Assembly: GCA_049610565.1 (NCBI GenBank)
Contig: JBMYZR010000015.1
Coordinates: forward strand, 1 to 40,133
DNA length: 40,133 nt
Direction of reading: 5' to 3'
Source: UBA8752 sp049610565
GTDB taxonomy: Bacteria > Bacteroidota > Bacteroidia > Flavobacteriales_D > Sanyastnellaceae
Shown here: positions 1 to 12,400 of the stretch, piece after piece
Layout of the letters: the number at the start of each line of letters is the position of its first letter
Position numbering within the stretch: position 1 is the stretch's first letter
Notes under the pieces: generated by a model
Database searches by the model: none
Seen by the model: the letters and a program-made list of their open reading frames with translations, nothing else
What the model was told of the DNA's origin: nothing
Made by a program: the position numbers and the translations under genes

Positions 1-340
1 CCGAGGTGCCGCCGTCGGGGGTGGCCTTTCGGAGGTAGATGCGCCGGTGGATGGTGCTCGCCTGAAGGCCGGCATAACGGCCCATGACCTGGGCGGCGCG
101 GCCGGTGGGGGCGAGGAGTTCGACGGGGCGACGGAGGTCGCGCAGGACCTGCACGAGGGCGGCCATCGTGGTGGTCTTTCCCGTTCCGGCGTAGCCGCGG
201 ACGACCAGGCAACACCGGGGCTGGGGGCTGACCAGGAAGCGGCCCAGCGCATGCAGCAGCGCCTCCTGGCTCGCCGTGGGGGCGTGCGGGAAGGCGGCGC
301 GCAGGCGTTCTTCGACTTCTTCCGGGTGGTGGCTGGACAC
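1..340 (-). CDS. RecD-like ATP-dependent DNA helicase (AAA family ATPase), N-terminal part, cut by window edge
   Basis: Only the first 113 codons are in the window; the gene continues past base 1. The minus-strand translation contains a Walker A motif, GYAGTGKTT, at residues 49-57. A helicase motif-Ia-like LLAPTGRAA follows at 75-83, then STIHRRIY at 95-102. This order matches the superfamily 1 RecD/UvrD-like helicases annotated in Bacteroidota as ATP-dependent RecD-like helicase, which translocate on or unwind DNA with ATP. The stretch before the Walker motif (HHPEEVEERLRAAFP, then PTASQEALL) matches the usual N-terminus of this family. No in-frame ATG exists before the terminator region, so I chose GTG at 340; TTG at 352 is the alternative. 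The gene lies downstream of the giant gene on the same strand but behind a terminator, so it is probably transcribed separately. Family assignment is firm; the exact subfamily cannot be decided from this fragment. Confidence 0.85.
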   Translation of the reverse strand, partial: MSSHHPEEVEERLRAAFPHAPTASQEALLHALGRFLVSPQPRCCLVVRGYAGTGKTTTMAALVQVLRDLRRPVELLAPTGRAAQVMGRYAGLQASTIHRRIYLRKATPDGGTS

Positions 341-436
341 GGCGGGATTCAAGGGCGTCGGCAAAGTCTTGCCGGACGTGGGCAAAGTACGGGCCTGCAG
401 GGTGGCCGTCCGGCAGGGGGCATGGGCGTCAAACAG
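341..436 (-). promoter_or_regulatory. Probable promoter/leader of the helicase gene, with a spaced direct repeat and small hairpin
   Basis: This is the only non-coding space between the terminator and the helicase start. It contains the octamer GGCAAAGT twice in the same orientation, starting at 360 and 381, so 21 bp (about two helical turns) apart. A 6-bp inverted repeat (CGGCAA/TTGCCG, 4-nt loop) lies at 359-374. Read on the minus strand the repeats give ACTTTG, loosely like the Bacteroidota -7 element TAnnTTTG, but no correctly spaced -33 TTTG was found. A promoter is inferred mainly from position; a regulatory role for the repeats is unproven. Confidence 0.3.
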
Positions 437-463
437 AAAGCCCCGGCGGAGGGCCGGGGCTTT
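437..463 (-). terminator. Intrinsic terminator of the giant gene
   Basis: A perfect 11-bp inverted repeat (AAAGCCCCGGC pairing with GCCGGGGCTTT, 5-nt loop) starts 23 bases after the giant gene's stop codon. On the minus strand it is followed by the T-containing tail CTGTTT. The A- and T-flanked GC-rich stem is typical of a rho-independent terminator, and the structure could also act on the other strand. It separates the giant gene from the helicase gene. Confidence 0.8.
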
Positions 464-486
464 CCAAGTGTGGTCGAATCAAAGGA

Positions 487-3400
487 TCACTTGATGACGC
501 GGACCGAGTAACTCCGGTCTTCGGTGATCGCGTGGATGACGTACATGCCGCTTTCTGCCGCCGTGGCGTTCCAGCGGCAGGGGCCGGCGCCAAGGTGGTC
601 GCAGTCGAGGATGTCGATCAACCTTCCGCTGGCGTCCTCGATGCGGAGCTCGACGACTTGCTCGGTACCGTGCCAGTGGATGGTCAACTCGTCCCGGAAC
701 GGGTTCGGGTAGGCCACCAGGCCACCGTCTCCGATCACGTCGGCCTCGACGCCCTTCTCGAAGTGCAGGATGAAGGGTTCACCCAGCTTGCCGAGCATGG
801 CGTTGGCATCGAACTCGATCGTTTCGAGGGCCGGGTAGGACCACTGCGTGGTGTGCGAGAACCACTTGAAGTGGATCGGTCCTTGCGGTGCCGCATCGCC
901 GTACAGCGTCAGGAAGTACAGGAGGCCGTGATCGGTGTCGATCGGGCGGGCGTGGCCGACGCAGATCTCCTGACCGTCGCGGCGGATGAAGGCGCCGAGT
1001 TCGTCACCGAGGGATTGAGCCTGCGGAGCGTCCGCTTCGAGGCGGAGGATGCTGGTCATCGAATGCGGCATGGACTGCACATTCATGTACCAGGCGTTCT
1101 CCTCGAGGCTCAACTCTCCATCGGCGCCATCCGCGTCGCTTCGGGTTCCTGCTTCGAGGAAGCTGCCCGTGAGCGGCCATTCGAATTGTCCGATGTCGGA
1201 TCCGACATCCTGGAGCGTCGCGTGCATGTAGAGGCGGTAGCCCTGTCCTGGGTACATGTGGTCGAGCGACCCGATCCAGTGTCCGTTGCCGGCATACATG
1301 GCAAATCCGTCATACCGGCTCTTGACCGTGTAGATTTCATCGGCCTGCGCCCATTCCATGTCGGACAGGTGGCGCAAAGCGTCATCCACCGGCAGGGCCT
1401 GTTGTGGGACATAGCCCAATCGGTTCCAGCCGCGCTTCAGCATTTTCTGGTTGGCCGTTTCGAGCGGGTTGGCCGGTGCGCCGGAATTGCGGATGGTCCA
1501 GGTTTCTCCCTCTTGAGCGGGGTCGTCCTTGACCTTGACCTCGTAGTGCGTGTTCACGTTGCTCACGGTGGAACCGCTGACCCAGGTGTCGCTGGTGAAG
1601 AACGTGCCTTCGTCGTGGTTCTTCACCTCTTCGATCATGGCGTCCGGAATCTGTTGGAACATCGCTTCCACACTGATCGGGGCGTCGTCGTTCTTCACAT
1701 TGAGGCTGACCCAGTTCCATCCCGGCGTCAAGACGGTGCTGACCTCGATGTTCTCCGTGGCCCGCAGGAGCAACGGCTGGAAGAGGTTGCCATAGCCCAT
1801 CGGGTCCACCGGCGTGGCGATGACGTCGTCCATCGTCGGCCACCGCGTGGACACCAGGGCGCGCATCACGCCCTTGGAGGCATCCCACACCTTGAACTCC
1901 ACCGTGGTGGCGGGTGATGTGGTGGTTTCAGATGTGTGATAGAACACGGTCAGGAAGGCCAATTGCTGGCCGGCGACATTGTGCTCGATCTTGGCGTATC
2001 CGCGGAGTTCCGTGCCGACATAGGCGGCGACGATGTCCTCATCGTCGTAGCTCGCCATGTCGTTGACGTAGAATTTCGCCACGACGGACATGTTCTCCTC
2101 GAAGGCCGAGGGGTCGAACTCGAGGATCGGCGGGGCCACCGACGTTTCCACGTCGAGGGTGAACCGCTCTCCGTAGCAGAAGCCTTCGTAAGCGCCTGCA
2201 CCACAGGGGATGCCGCCCTTCAGATAGAAGTCCACGCTGTACTCGCCGATCTGGATGTCTTCCGTGACCTCCAGCGTGATGGCGATCTGTTCGCCGCCGG
2301 CGATGGATCCGCTGGTCGGGCTCACCGTCATCCACGACGGCGCGCCGTCGATCTCGAAGTACTTGGGCAGTGCGCCCTCGTTCTGGATGAACGTGGTGTA
2401 CACGAGCTCTTCGCCCAGTTCCGCTGCAATGGCGGCGGAGTTCTCCGTCCACACGAGCGGGTTCCGGTTGATCTGCATCTGGAAGACTTCGTCGCCTTCG
2501 ATGTGGTTGCCATTGTCATCCCTCACCTGCTTTTCGGGCAAGGTGAACTGGACAATCTGGTCCTCGTACTTGTACAGCTCGGCCTCGTTCAGCTCGATGA
2601 TGCACTCGTCCTGCATCGCGTTCCAGTCGATGTCCGCGATGAGGTCCGAGCTGCCGGGCACCTGCTGTGCCTTGCGCTGGATGAGCGGTGCATCGTCGGT
2701 CTGGATGGCATTCAGGATGTTCTGCTCCACCACGGTGCCGGTCTGTCCCCGCGGGACGAGGGCGATGGCGGAGAACGTGTTGGGCTGGTCGAGCGAGCTG
2801 TCGTCGTTGCCGGAGGTCATGCCGCCGGATCCGACTTGGCTCGTGCCGTCCCACGCTGCATAGCTGTACGCCTGGTTCTTCTCCACGAGGGTGAGGGTCT
2901 CCCCCGTGCTGGTCACCCGCGTCTGCTGCTCGAACGGCATGTGCAACACGAGGTTGTCGTAGCCATAGACGCCTTCGCGCATCCGCTGGCGGATGACCTC
3001 CACCGGGAAGGCCGTGTTCCAGACGCGCAGTTCGTCCAGCTTTCCGGAGAACCAGCTCGTGAAGCCTGGCGGGGTAGACGGGCTCGGGTTGCAGTTCTCG
3101 TACTGGGCGAGTGCATTGTTGAAGGTGGTCGAAGCGAGGTCGACCTCCAGCGTCGTGACCGGGTCGAGGTGCACCAATGAGTTGCACCCGGCGATCCAAG
3201 CACCCGTTCCATTGACCACGCCATAGGTGAGGTGATCCAGTGTGGTGCACGGTTGCTGGATGGTGGCATTCGCGTCATTCGGATCAGGGATGGTCACGTC
3301 TGCCTGGTTGGCAATCACGTAGGCCAGGATGTCGTCTCCAGCCTCGATCATGGCCGGTACCCAGAGGCCGTTGGCGACCGTGGAGTCGGCGAGGTCCGCC

Positions 3401-6400
3401 ACGTCTCCCGTGCTGGAATCGGTGTACTCGAGTGAGCCGCAACCTCCAATCCACTGTGCGACGCCGTTGACCTGTCCGTAGGCGAAGTGGTCCGGCGCGG
3501 TGCAGGTGGGGGAGGATTGGATGGTTCGGACCGTCAAGGTCTCTCCCGCGGTCCATTCATTCGCTGCAGTGGCAAAGCCCAGGGTTTGCGCCAGTTGGAC
3601 GTCTTCATTCAGGCCCGGGTTGCTCTCGATGAGCTCCGTCGTGAGGGTCACGGTCCGGTCGGTTGCATCGAGGTAGCTGCTCAATTCAATGCTGGGCACA
3701 CGTTCTGCAATGCCGAGGTTGAGGTTCGGATGGGCATCGAGTATGGACTGCGTGATGGTGATGGTCTGCAGTCCACCTGCGACGTCCACGTATTCGGCCA
3801 CATTGGTGCACTGCGGCAATTGAGGCGGTGCCGGGCAGGATTGCATGGCGCCAAACTCATCGGCATAGCTCGGTCCGGCGAGGCTGGCGTCGGAAACGGC
3901 TTCGGAGTAGTCCACGAACTCGTGAATCCAGTCTCCACAACCGGCCACATACCGGGGCTCGTTGTTGACCATGGCGAATCCGATCGTGTCCAGCATGCAG
4001 GTGCTGTCGCTGACGATTCTGTGGACGGCTACAGGCAGGGCAATGCCGGGATAGGCGTCCTGCAGGGGCAGCGCTTCACCGTCGTTGTCCGTCATGTCCC
4101 ACAGGATGGACTCCGCCTCGACGGCGCCCTTGATGCCCAGATCGGTACACGGCAGAATGCCGCCGGAGTAATCGCTCTTGGCGCCGAGGGAAATCACCGC
4201 AGGGATGAGTTTTCCGTGGGCATGGGCGGCACTGGAGGCCACATTCTCGCCGTCGAGGTGGAGCAGGACGGTGCCGTCCAAGGTCCGCACGATGGCGACA
4301 TGGTGCCAGCCCATGCCGAGGGCCTGCGGCGTCTTCAGGAAGCTCGCCTGGTCCTCAGCTGGGGTGTCGGTTTGGATGGGGGTGTCGTCTGGCGCACCCA
4401 CACCTTCAATGCCGTTCTCTTGTTCGCCGTTGTAGACGTAGAGGTGGCCATCACCATCGATTTCCACACCCCAACCGACGTGGTTGATGTCGTTGGCAGG
4501 GTCATAGGTGCCGTTGATGGCCATGACGGACTCCTGGGTGTCGGAGTCCCCGCGTTTGACCCAGAACTCGAGGGTCGTATTGCGGGTGCCGATGGGCGTC
4601 CAATTGAGCCCCACCAAGGTGGGCACTGCCAAGGAGTTGGCGTGCAGGTCGGCAAAGTCCATGGAGCCGCCGCGGTCCGAATCGTACCACTCAGCGGCCA
4701 TGTCCACGGCCCGGTTGCGGGCGTGGTCCATGGGGTCTCCCTCCAATTCGTTGAAGGGCAGCCAGATCTGGAGGCCGAGTTCGTTGCCCGTCAGGTTCAT
4801 GCCGGGCAGATCGGACAGCATCGTTTCGCGCTGGCTGCTCCACATCTTGAAGTCCTGCACCGGCCAAGTGAGGCTTCCTGCTGCGGTGGCCGGCCAGGTG
4901 TTGCCGAGCGTGGTCCGGCGGGACGCGATGACCAGCTCATTGCCGTCATCATCGACCAGTTGGACCGTCCCGTAATTCTCGAATCCGTTGACCGAGGCCG
5001 TGACGTCGAACACACCGCCTGTTCCACCTGGGCGGAATTCAATCAGGACGTTGTTCCATTGGGTGTTCCACTGCGGGGACGTTCCCATGATGAGGTCGTC
5101 ACTGCTGAAGACCGTGCCACCGCTGATGGCGCTCACGCGCAATGTGGTGGCATCGACAAACTCAAACTGGATGGCGCCGCTCTCGGTGGAACCCTGGGTC
5201 AGGATGACCCCTGTCGGGTGGCTTCCGAGGTTGGTCTGGTCACCGCCCCAGAGGCGGCAGCTCGCCGCCCAGCCGGGCAGGCCGGCTTCGAGTCCAGTCA
5301 TATAGGCGTCGAACGGCGGGCCTTGCGGCACCGAGACGTAGCCTTCCGCAGGCATGAGGACGCCGCCGCTGTTGAGGGCGTAGTCGACATTCTGCTTGGC
5401 GCGGATGCCCACCTCATCCGGCGAGAGGGAGCGCGTCATGTCGGAGGTCTCCATGGGCTCACTCCAGCGCAACTTCATCTCATCCCCGATGTCGTAAGAC
5501 TGATCGAGGGGAAGGACCGCTCCGAATTTCTCTGGTCTCACATAGTCGACGTATCCCACCACGATGGGGGAGTATTCGTTTTCTGCAATCTCAGGAGTCG
5601 TGCATTGCGACTTGGCGCGCAGCATGATCGGTCCTTCATACCCCATGCATCCGTCGGGGAAGTTGCCGTTGCAGACCGCGGGTTGGGTCCTCGGGTTCCA
5701 TCCGAACTTCGGGTCGGTCAGGAACGTGTTGTTGGCGCAGAGCACCACGGCATTGTCCGTGTACCCTGGGACATTGGAAATCTTGGTCCAGTCTCCGTTG
5801 CCCATGCGCATCTCCACTTCGACCGGGTCCTTGAGGGGATCCTGGGTCCAGTTGGTGAAATCCTTGTTGGCCACTTCCACCTCAATCTGAACGTCGGTGG
5901 GGTGGTTGTCCGGACCGCTGATGAACTCGTCAATGTTGGCTGTCCAACCGTCGAGCGGTGCACCAAGAGCGACATCGGAACAAGCCGGCAGGAATTCCAC
6001 TGGGATTTCGACTTCATCGTAGACCCGCAGTGGTTCGCATACGGAGGCCATGGAAAGCACGATGCTTCCCGTCATGGAGCTGGTGTCAATGGTTCCCGAA
6101 TGCGTAATCACCAAGGGGATTTCATAGTCGCCTTCGACCAATCCTCCCGACGGTACTTGGTTCGACCAGGTGGGGAAGATGAGGTATTCGGGTGTTGCGC
6201 TGGATCCACCAAGTGAGGCTATGGCATTGATGGTGGCTTGTTCAGGATTCAATTCTGCCATGAAGATTGATGGCCCTCCATACGGGTAAGGCGCTTCGTT
6301 TTTCATGTGGAGCGTGAAACCGAGTGGTGTATCCATCGGGCCACTTGCGATGGGAAGCTTGATGGGCTCATCGAGGACGGTCACTCCATTCGAGAACGTG

Positions 6401-9400
6401 TGCGACGCACTCAATTTTGGTTTTTCGAGTTGCGACAGGAGGGGCTGGACTTGGCCAATGCTTTGAATGCGAAGGGCGGCGTCTTGTTCGAACAGATTGG
6501 CGCTCATGTCCGTCGGCATGAAAATCCTATTGCTTCTGAGCTTGTTGCTTATGCTGACAGGGGGGTCGTCGCACCCACTGAAATTGAACGTTGAGTTTTG
6601 CGCGATGTCACTTTGCCACGTAACGCCTCGGGCACCGGCCGCGATGTTGATTGTGCCCATTGCAGCCATGGAGGCGACGAGGATGCCGGTTCCTTGGAAG
6701 TTTCCTTTCGCTGCAGAAATGACGGCATTCGTAGCCACATTCGCTACGCCCAAAATGGACAGGCCAGCAATGGCGCCCTCAACGCCGGAGTTTTTCCAAT
6801 TGTCGTTGTTGTCGCTCAGCCAATTCGAGCCGTTGGTCGAGCTTCCAGATGCACATGTAGGTGCAACACTTCCCGAAGTGTTGTATTGCATCGTGGTAGG
6901 TTGAGGCATTGTCAAAGCCCAGACGGGTTCCTCTTGTAACACGCTGTTGCTGGTATCACTTTGTAACGTGGTCAGCGTGTTCTCGGTCAGAGGCTCCATT
7001 CCCGGGAAAAGATCAGGGAAGAACTCGGTGTATTTGGCCGTCTCTCCGGGGTCATAAGGGCATGAAGTCGCTCCCCCCAAGGTGATGAAAATCGGCCCGT
7101 CCAACCCTCTTCCTGGAATGACACCAACCAGATAAAAATCCTGCTCATCATCGTCTTTCAGTGTGTAACTGTAGGTGACGGATGTCTCTTTTGTAGAGCT
7201 GTTTTTTCGGGTTTCTGTATAAGTATGCTCCCAGCTTTCGGAGAGCGAGGTGCCCATGACACCATCGTGCACGCTCACCCCTGTCGTGTTCGACACATTT
7301 TCCGTAGCGCTGATGGTCTTCTGTGTCGAACGGGAGGTGATGTTGGTTTTTTGGATGGTCGAAGTGTACCCAAGTCCTCCCCCACTGAAGGAGATGAAGA
7401 AGGGTTCGAAGTCTGCATCATCCCAGATGTTCTCGTCTTCCAGCATGCCGGGTGTAGTGCTGGTCAGCTCCTGGAAGTCGTCGAGCGTGTAGTTGTTGGC
7501 TGCATAAAAGCTCTCTTCCATGTCTTCCTCCCAATCAGATAGGTCTTCGATTCCACCGGATACATTGAGGTAGGACGAGTTCGTCACAAATTTCCGTGCT
7601 GCGATTTTATCAAACTCATTTTGAGCGAGGATTCGTTTCCATGAGTTGATTTCATTGTTCAGCTGACGGACCTTGTCTTGGGTAATGTCATTTCCTAAGA
7701 AAATATAACCAGGACCCACACGGTCTCCCTTCAAACCGGTTTGCGCTGCAGCGAGACCGTTCAAGGTGTTTGTCGGAGTCTGGGACGCACCGGTCGTGCC
7801 AACGGTGACAATCCAACCACCTGTTGCGTTGCCTGAACCTGAGATGCTGCGGATGCGAGCAGACAGGAACCCATTGCGCTTGATGGCCACTGTGGCTTCC
7901 ATGCTGACGTTGATGCTGGAATTCGCGATGGTGATGAAGTTGCCTTCTGAAACATTCAAATCCTTGAATGTATCTGTGGTGGACGCATCATCGTCAGTGA
8001 GTTCAATCACGGAGAACACCTCATAATTGGCTGTATTGATGGTCCCACCGTAGTTGACGGAATTGACACCGCCCGTTACCCCTGCCTCGGTTCCTGTATC
8101 GTAGGATCGGGTAATGCCCGGAATCGGATTCAAGATGTGACCGTCACCGACCGCTTCTGTGACCCAGTTGCTGTGGAAGTTGTACCACCGTTGGTCGTCA
8201 TTGTTGGCCAGGAACATGCCTTCGGGGTATTTCCAGCTTGCGGTGTCTTGTGGCAAGTTCGAGGCGCGTCCATCGGGCCATTGATAGAGGTTTGGATTGG
8301 ACTTGAACTCATCGAGTCTGGCCTCTTCCAGCAGCTTAATGTCCACGTTTTCAATGGTGTACTGAGTTTTGACGAAGTAGGAGGCTTGAGTAGGAGCGAC
8401 GACCACATTGTTGTCCCACGTCAGATTGAAGGTTCTGACTTCAGTCATCTGGAATTCACCTGTCGCTGCATCGTTGTTGAGCTTGTACATGGGCAGATGG
8501 GCCAAGGCTCCATTTGGTCCATAGGCGTTCCACAGTCCGCGCGGGTAGTATGAACAACCTCCGCCAGACGAGACAGATACGTTGTTTACTGTTGCCGATG
8601 AGGTGCAAGAACTGTAATCACAGGTGGCGCTCACGTTGGCTTCTGAATCATAATTGCATGCATATGGATCCATGCATCCCGTCACGGGTGTGTCATCCTC
8701 TCCAGAATTGGCTTCTGGATTGTCGAGGTCGAAGCAATTGCCATAAGCCAGCATTTGTGAAGCACAATTGTCAAAGTCTCCGGAGAGATAGATGCATTCG
8801 TGATTCGCATAGGAGTTCTGATTCCAGTTGCAAGCATTCGAATCGAAGCACAGATCGCGGTCACTCGCGAAAAGATCATCGCACAAACCATCCTCGTCCT
8901 CATCTTGAATGCAGGTTCCTCCGCAAGTTCCGGTTGCATCTGGATAGGTGCAGACCAGGTTTGCGACATCGGAGTAGTTGCACGCGGTGAGGTCACTACA
9001 CTGGTCTGTATCTGCAGAACTGTCGCCCGCTTCGCAAATGCCATCGCCGTCAACGTCGACGCACGTGTCCACATCGTCGCATGTTCCATCTCCATCCGTA
9101 TCCGTTCCGCTGCATTCAGCATTGCCCGGGTCGTTGTAATTGCAATAGGCTGTGTCCGTGCAATTGTCGGCGCCTGCATCGTCACAAATTCCATCTCCAT
9201 CTGAGTCTGTGGTGCATGTTCCGCCGCACACGTTCAATGCGTCATTGTATTGGCATGGATCGACGCCTGCTACATCTCCTTTGACATTGTAATTGCAAGC
9301 ATCAGTGTCAGCACAATAGCAGAATCCATCCGAATCCTTGTCCACGCAAGTGTCTACAGCGTCGCAAATCCCATCATTGTCTGCATCCGCAGTGCAATCG

Positions 9401-12400
9401 TTGCAGCTGGCTCCCGACAGGACATCATTGTAGAACAACGCGTCAAATTCTGCCATAGACGCATTTATCGCTTCTCCAGTGGGTCTCAGAAGGAGCGTGC
9501 TCTGCACTTGCATGATGGAGTTTTCAGTGCGTCCATAGAAAACATCCTGGTTTGTTCCATAGAAGAAGGACAAAGGCAGGTCTGAAGTGCTCACCGTTTC
9601 ATTGCAGGTGATTTCTTCACCCAATGTCAGGCCATCACTTTGCGTACTTGTAGACGACCGGTCCACTTCAAAATCGTTTTCAAATGCTGCCTCAGCATTG
9701 AATTCGTTGCCTTGACCAATTCCCATCGGGGCGATGATCCATCCATCACTTGACCCAAAGGCGAGACCGGCGCCATAATTCTGGTTGTATCCCCTCGCGC
9801 GTTCCTTGTCGGTAACGATTTCTTTTTCAAAGGCAAAAGAGCTGCCCTGTTCAATCGAACAGAAGGAGTTGTCTCCCGGAGGGTCTCGAAGAATGAAGTC
9901 GAGAACTGCACCTCCTGAAGTGGGCACAGCGTCTCCAATGTTCACTTGCCCCATCATCATGGCGGTAAATTGATTCTCTCCAATCAAACTGTTGCCGATG
10001 TCGTCCTTGGCGATGCCGGGAACGTTGTCATACGGAGCCGAGCCGAATGCAAATTCGAACGGTTTCCATACGGCGATTTCTTCATTGCCTTCGTAGAGGA
10101 AAATGCTCATGGACCTCTTGGGCTGAAGATTCAAATAATCTCCTCGCGACAAGGCTGGTGTGGTGAAGCGATATGTGTAGGTTTTGCCATCGCTCATGTT
10201 GATGGTTTTTTCTGCCCCTGACACATCCATACCGCTGATGATTTTTGCACTGTAATTGCCAATGCTTGGTCTCACAATGTCTACGGCTTCCAACGTTTCG
10301 TACTGCGCGTGGTACCGTTCAGTGGCACTCAGCGCCAAGCAGTAATCCGTGTTCTGATGCATCACGGGATAACCGAGTGGAAATGGAGGCTGCTGGACCA
10401 ATTTATTGATCACCTCCTCTGTCGTTGACGACGCCTCTGGGTCATCGCTGCCAAGTTCATGTTGCAGTGTTGCTTCAATTTCCTCTTCGAACAGGGCAGG
10501 ATTGTTTCCAATGGCTTGAGCCAAATAAAGGGGCAGCGTCCCAATCCAATATTTGTGTTGCTCAAGGCTTGATGAGCCATCAGATGCAGTGACGGCTTCA
10601 GTAGCGGTGGTGATCAAATCAAGCTGACCGACAAAATTGTTTTTCAATTGATGAACGTCAGCATCAATGGCGTAAACAGGATTGTTCAATGGGTCAGAAC
10701 AGGAACCACCGATGGCGACCACGTTGTTGTTCTTGTAGGCCCCACAGTCACCGTCGTAGATGCAAATGGGGTTTCCTGTGGCATTGTAGTTGCACGCGGT
10801 GAGGTCGCTACACCGGTCTGTACCCGTAGAATTGTCGCCCGTTTCGCAAATGCCATCTCGGTCTACATCGATGCACGTGTCCTTGTTGTCACATATTCCG
10901 TCCTGGTCAGCGTCTCCAGCACTGCAATCGTTGATCAGGCTGTTGCCGTTGTCAATTGTAGTCTGGCTTTGTTGAGGGACGAGTTGAGCCACAGAGATTG
11001 TGGGTTCCACGGTGTAAATGAAGTCTTTACGAGCATAGACAGGGTCAGTGTCGTCATCACTTGGATATGCCGAGCCGGTGATGGTGATGCCTGGATACTC
11101 AGCGCTTTGATCCCAATTGTTTTTCAGAGCGGTCAAGTCGAGGCGGTAGTAGTCCAGTGAGTTGTAATCGACATCCGAGAGGCTTCCGTTGACTTTGAAG
11201 TGCTCACTGAATGCACCAACCCAAGGGCTGCCAGACCAGTTTTGCGGCTTGTTGATGGTGGGCAAGAGCCAGCCCTCCACGTCGAACGAATTGAATCCTC
11301 CTGAAGAAGCAAACAGGTCTGGTGAACCTTCATGTCCGGACAGCTGCTGGGTGTCCTGATGGATGGCCAACCTCCAGAATTTCGGGAGCAGGTGAACATC
11401 AAATTGTCCGAGAGGGTCAGTGGTGATTTTCGCGGCTTGACAGGTCGGGTTCAAGTAGTAGGTGTTGTTTTCCTCATCATGCTCCTCAGAGACCATCTGG
11501 AATGTTGTCTTTCCAAGGGTGTTCTTTCTGTCTGTGTCATTCCAAGCTTTTGACGCCATTTCAAATCCGCCAATGACTTGTCCGATGAAACGGCGTGTTG
11601 TGACATCGATGAAGGTGAAAGTGTCTTCCGCTTTGTTGGTTACAGGGTCTCTCAACGTCGCGCCGTCAACCTCCACGCTAACACCCAGACTGGGGATCGC
11701 ATTTTCCGGGTCCTGAGCCCACCTGAAAGTGTGGTCATCTTCGGTTTGCCCGTCTTGAATGTCCTCAAGAACCGGGATGATTTTGTGGGGACCTTTGGAC
11801 AGATACAACGTGGCGTGACCCAAAGCGTCGGATACCACATCCTGGTTGGCTGTGTCTTTCGCAATGTTGCCATCCACTTTGAAACGAACGCCTTTCACTG
11901 GGCAATCTGATCCAATGACATTTCCATCCTCAAGTTGATAATCACCTTGTGTATTCAAAGCGAGGTACGTGACGTCAACATCCACTGCAAAGGCGCTTTT
12001 GTCAGTGAAGTCTTGGTTCTCGCTGTACTGCAATGCATCTCCCACCAGAATTGTGCGTTGGGCTGGTTCAAAGATGTGCTCGAAGTTGCCCGTGCTCTTT
12101 TTCGGTTTCAGGTCGAAGAAGTACCCCGTGCCATCGTATTTGATGTTGGTGATGGCGTAGGCTCCTTCCGCAGTAGAATTCGAGTAGGCATAGTTCTTCA
12201 AGGAGGAGACTTTGGAGTAGACGCCGGTCTCGTCCGGTCCGTGGTAATTCACTGCAGGATCCGACGAGTTGGCGTACTGAATTTCCGTGCCAACCTGTGT
12301 CAAGGTCTGCTTGTACAGGCGGGCGTGGTGCTCCCTCCAGCTCTCGAGGTCGGCTGCATAACGGGAGCGGTCATAGAGGATGCTGCCGAGTCCCTCGTCT

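Noticed and set aside
47..511. A 154-codon plus-strand open frame at the left edge
   Set aside because: It is antisense to the helicase motifs on the minus strand and its sequence is low in complexity.
3487..6216. A 909-codon open frame on the plus strand, antisense to the giant gene
   Set aside because: It mirrors the GC-rich coding strand of the giant gene, has no recognisable domain or signal, and is rich in Arg, Gly, His and Val as expected of a reverse-frame shadow.
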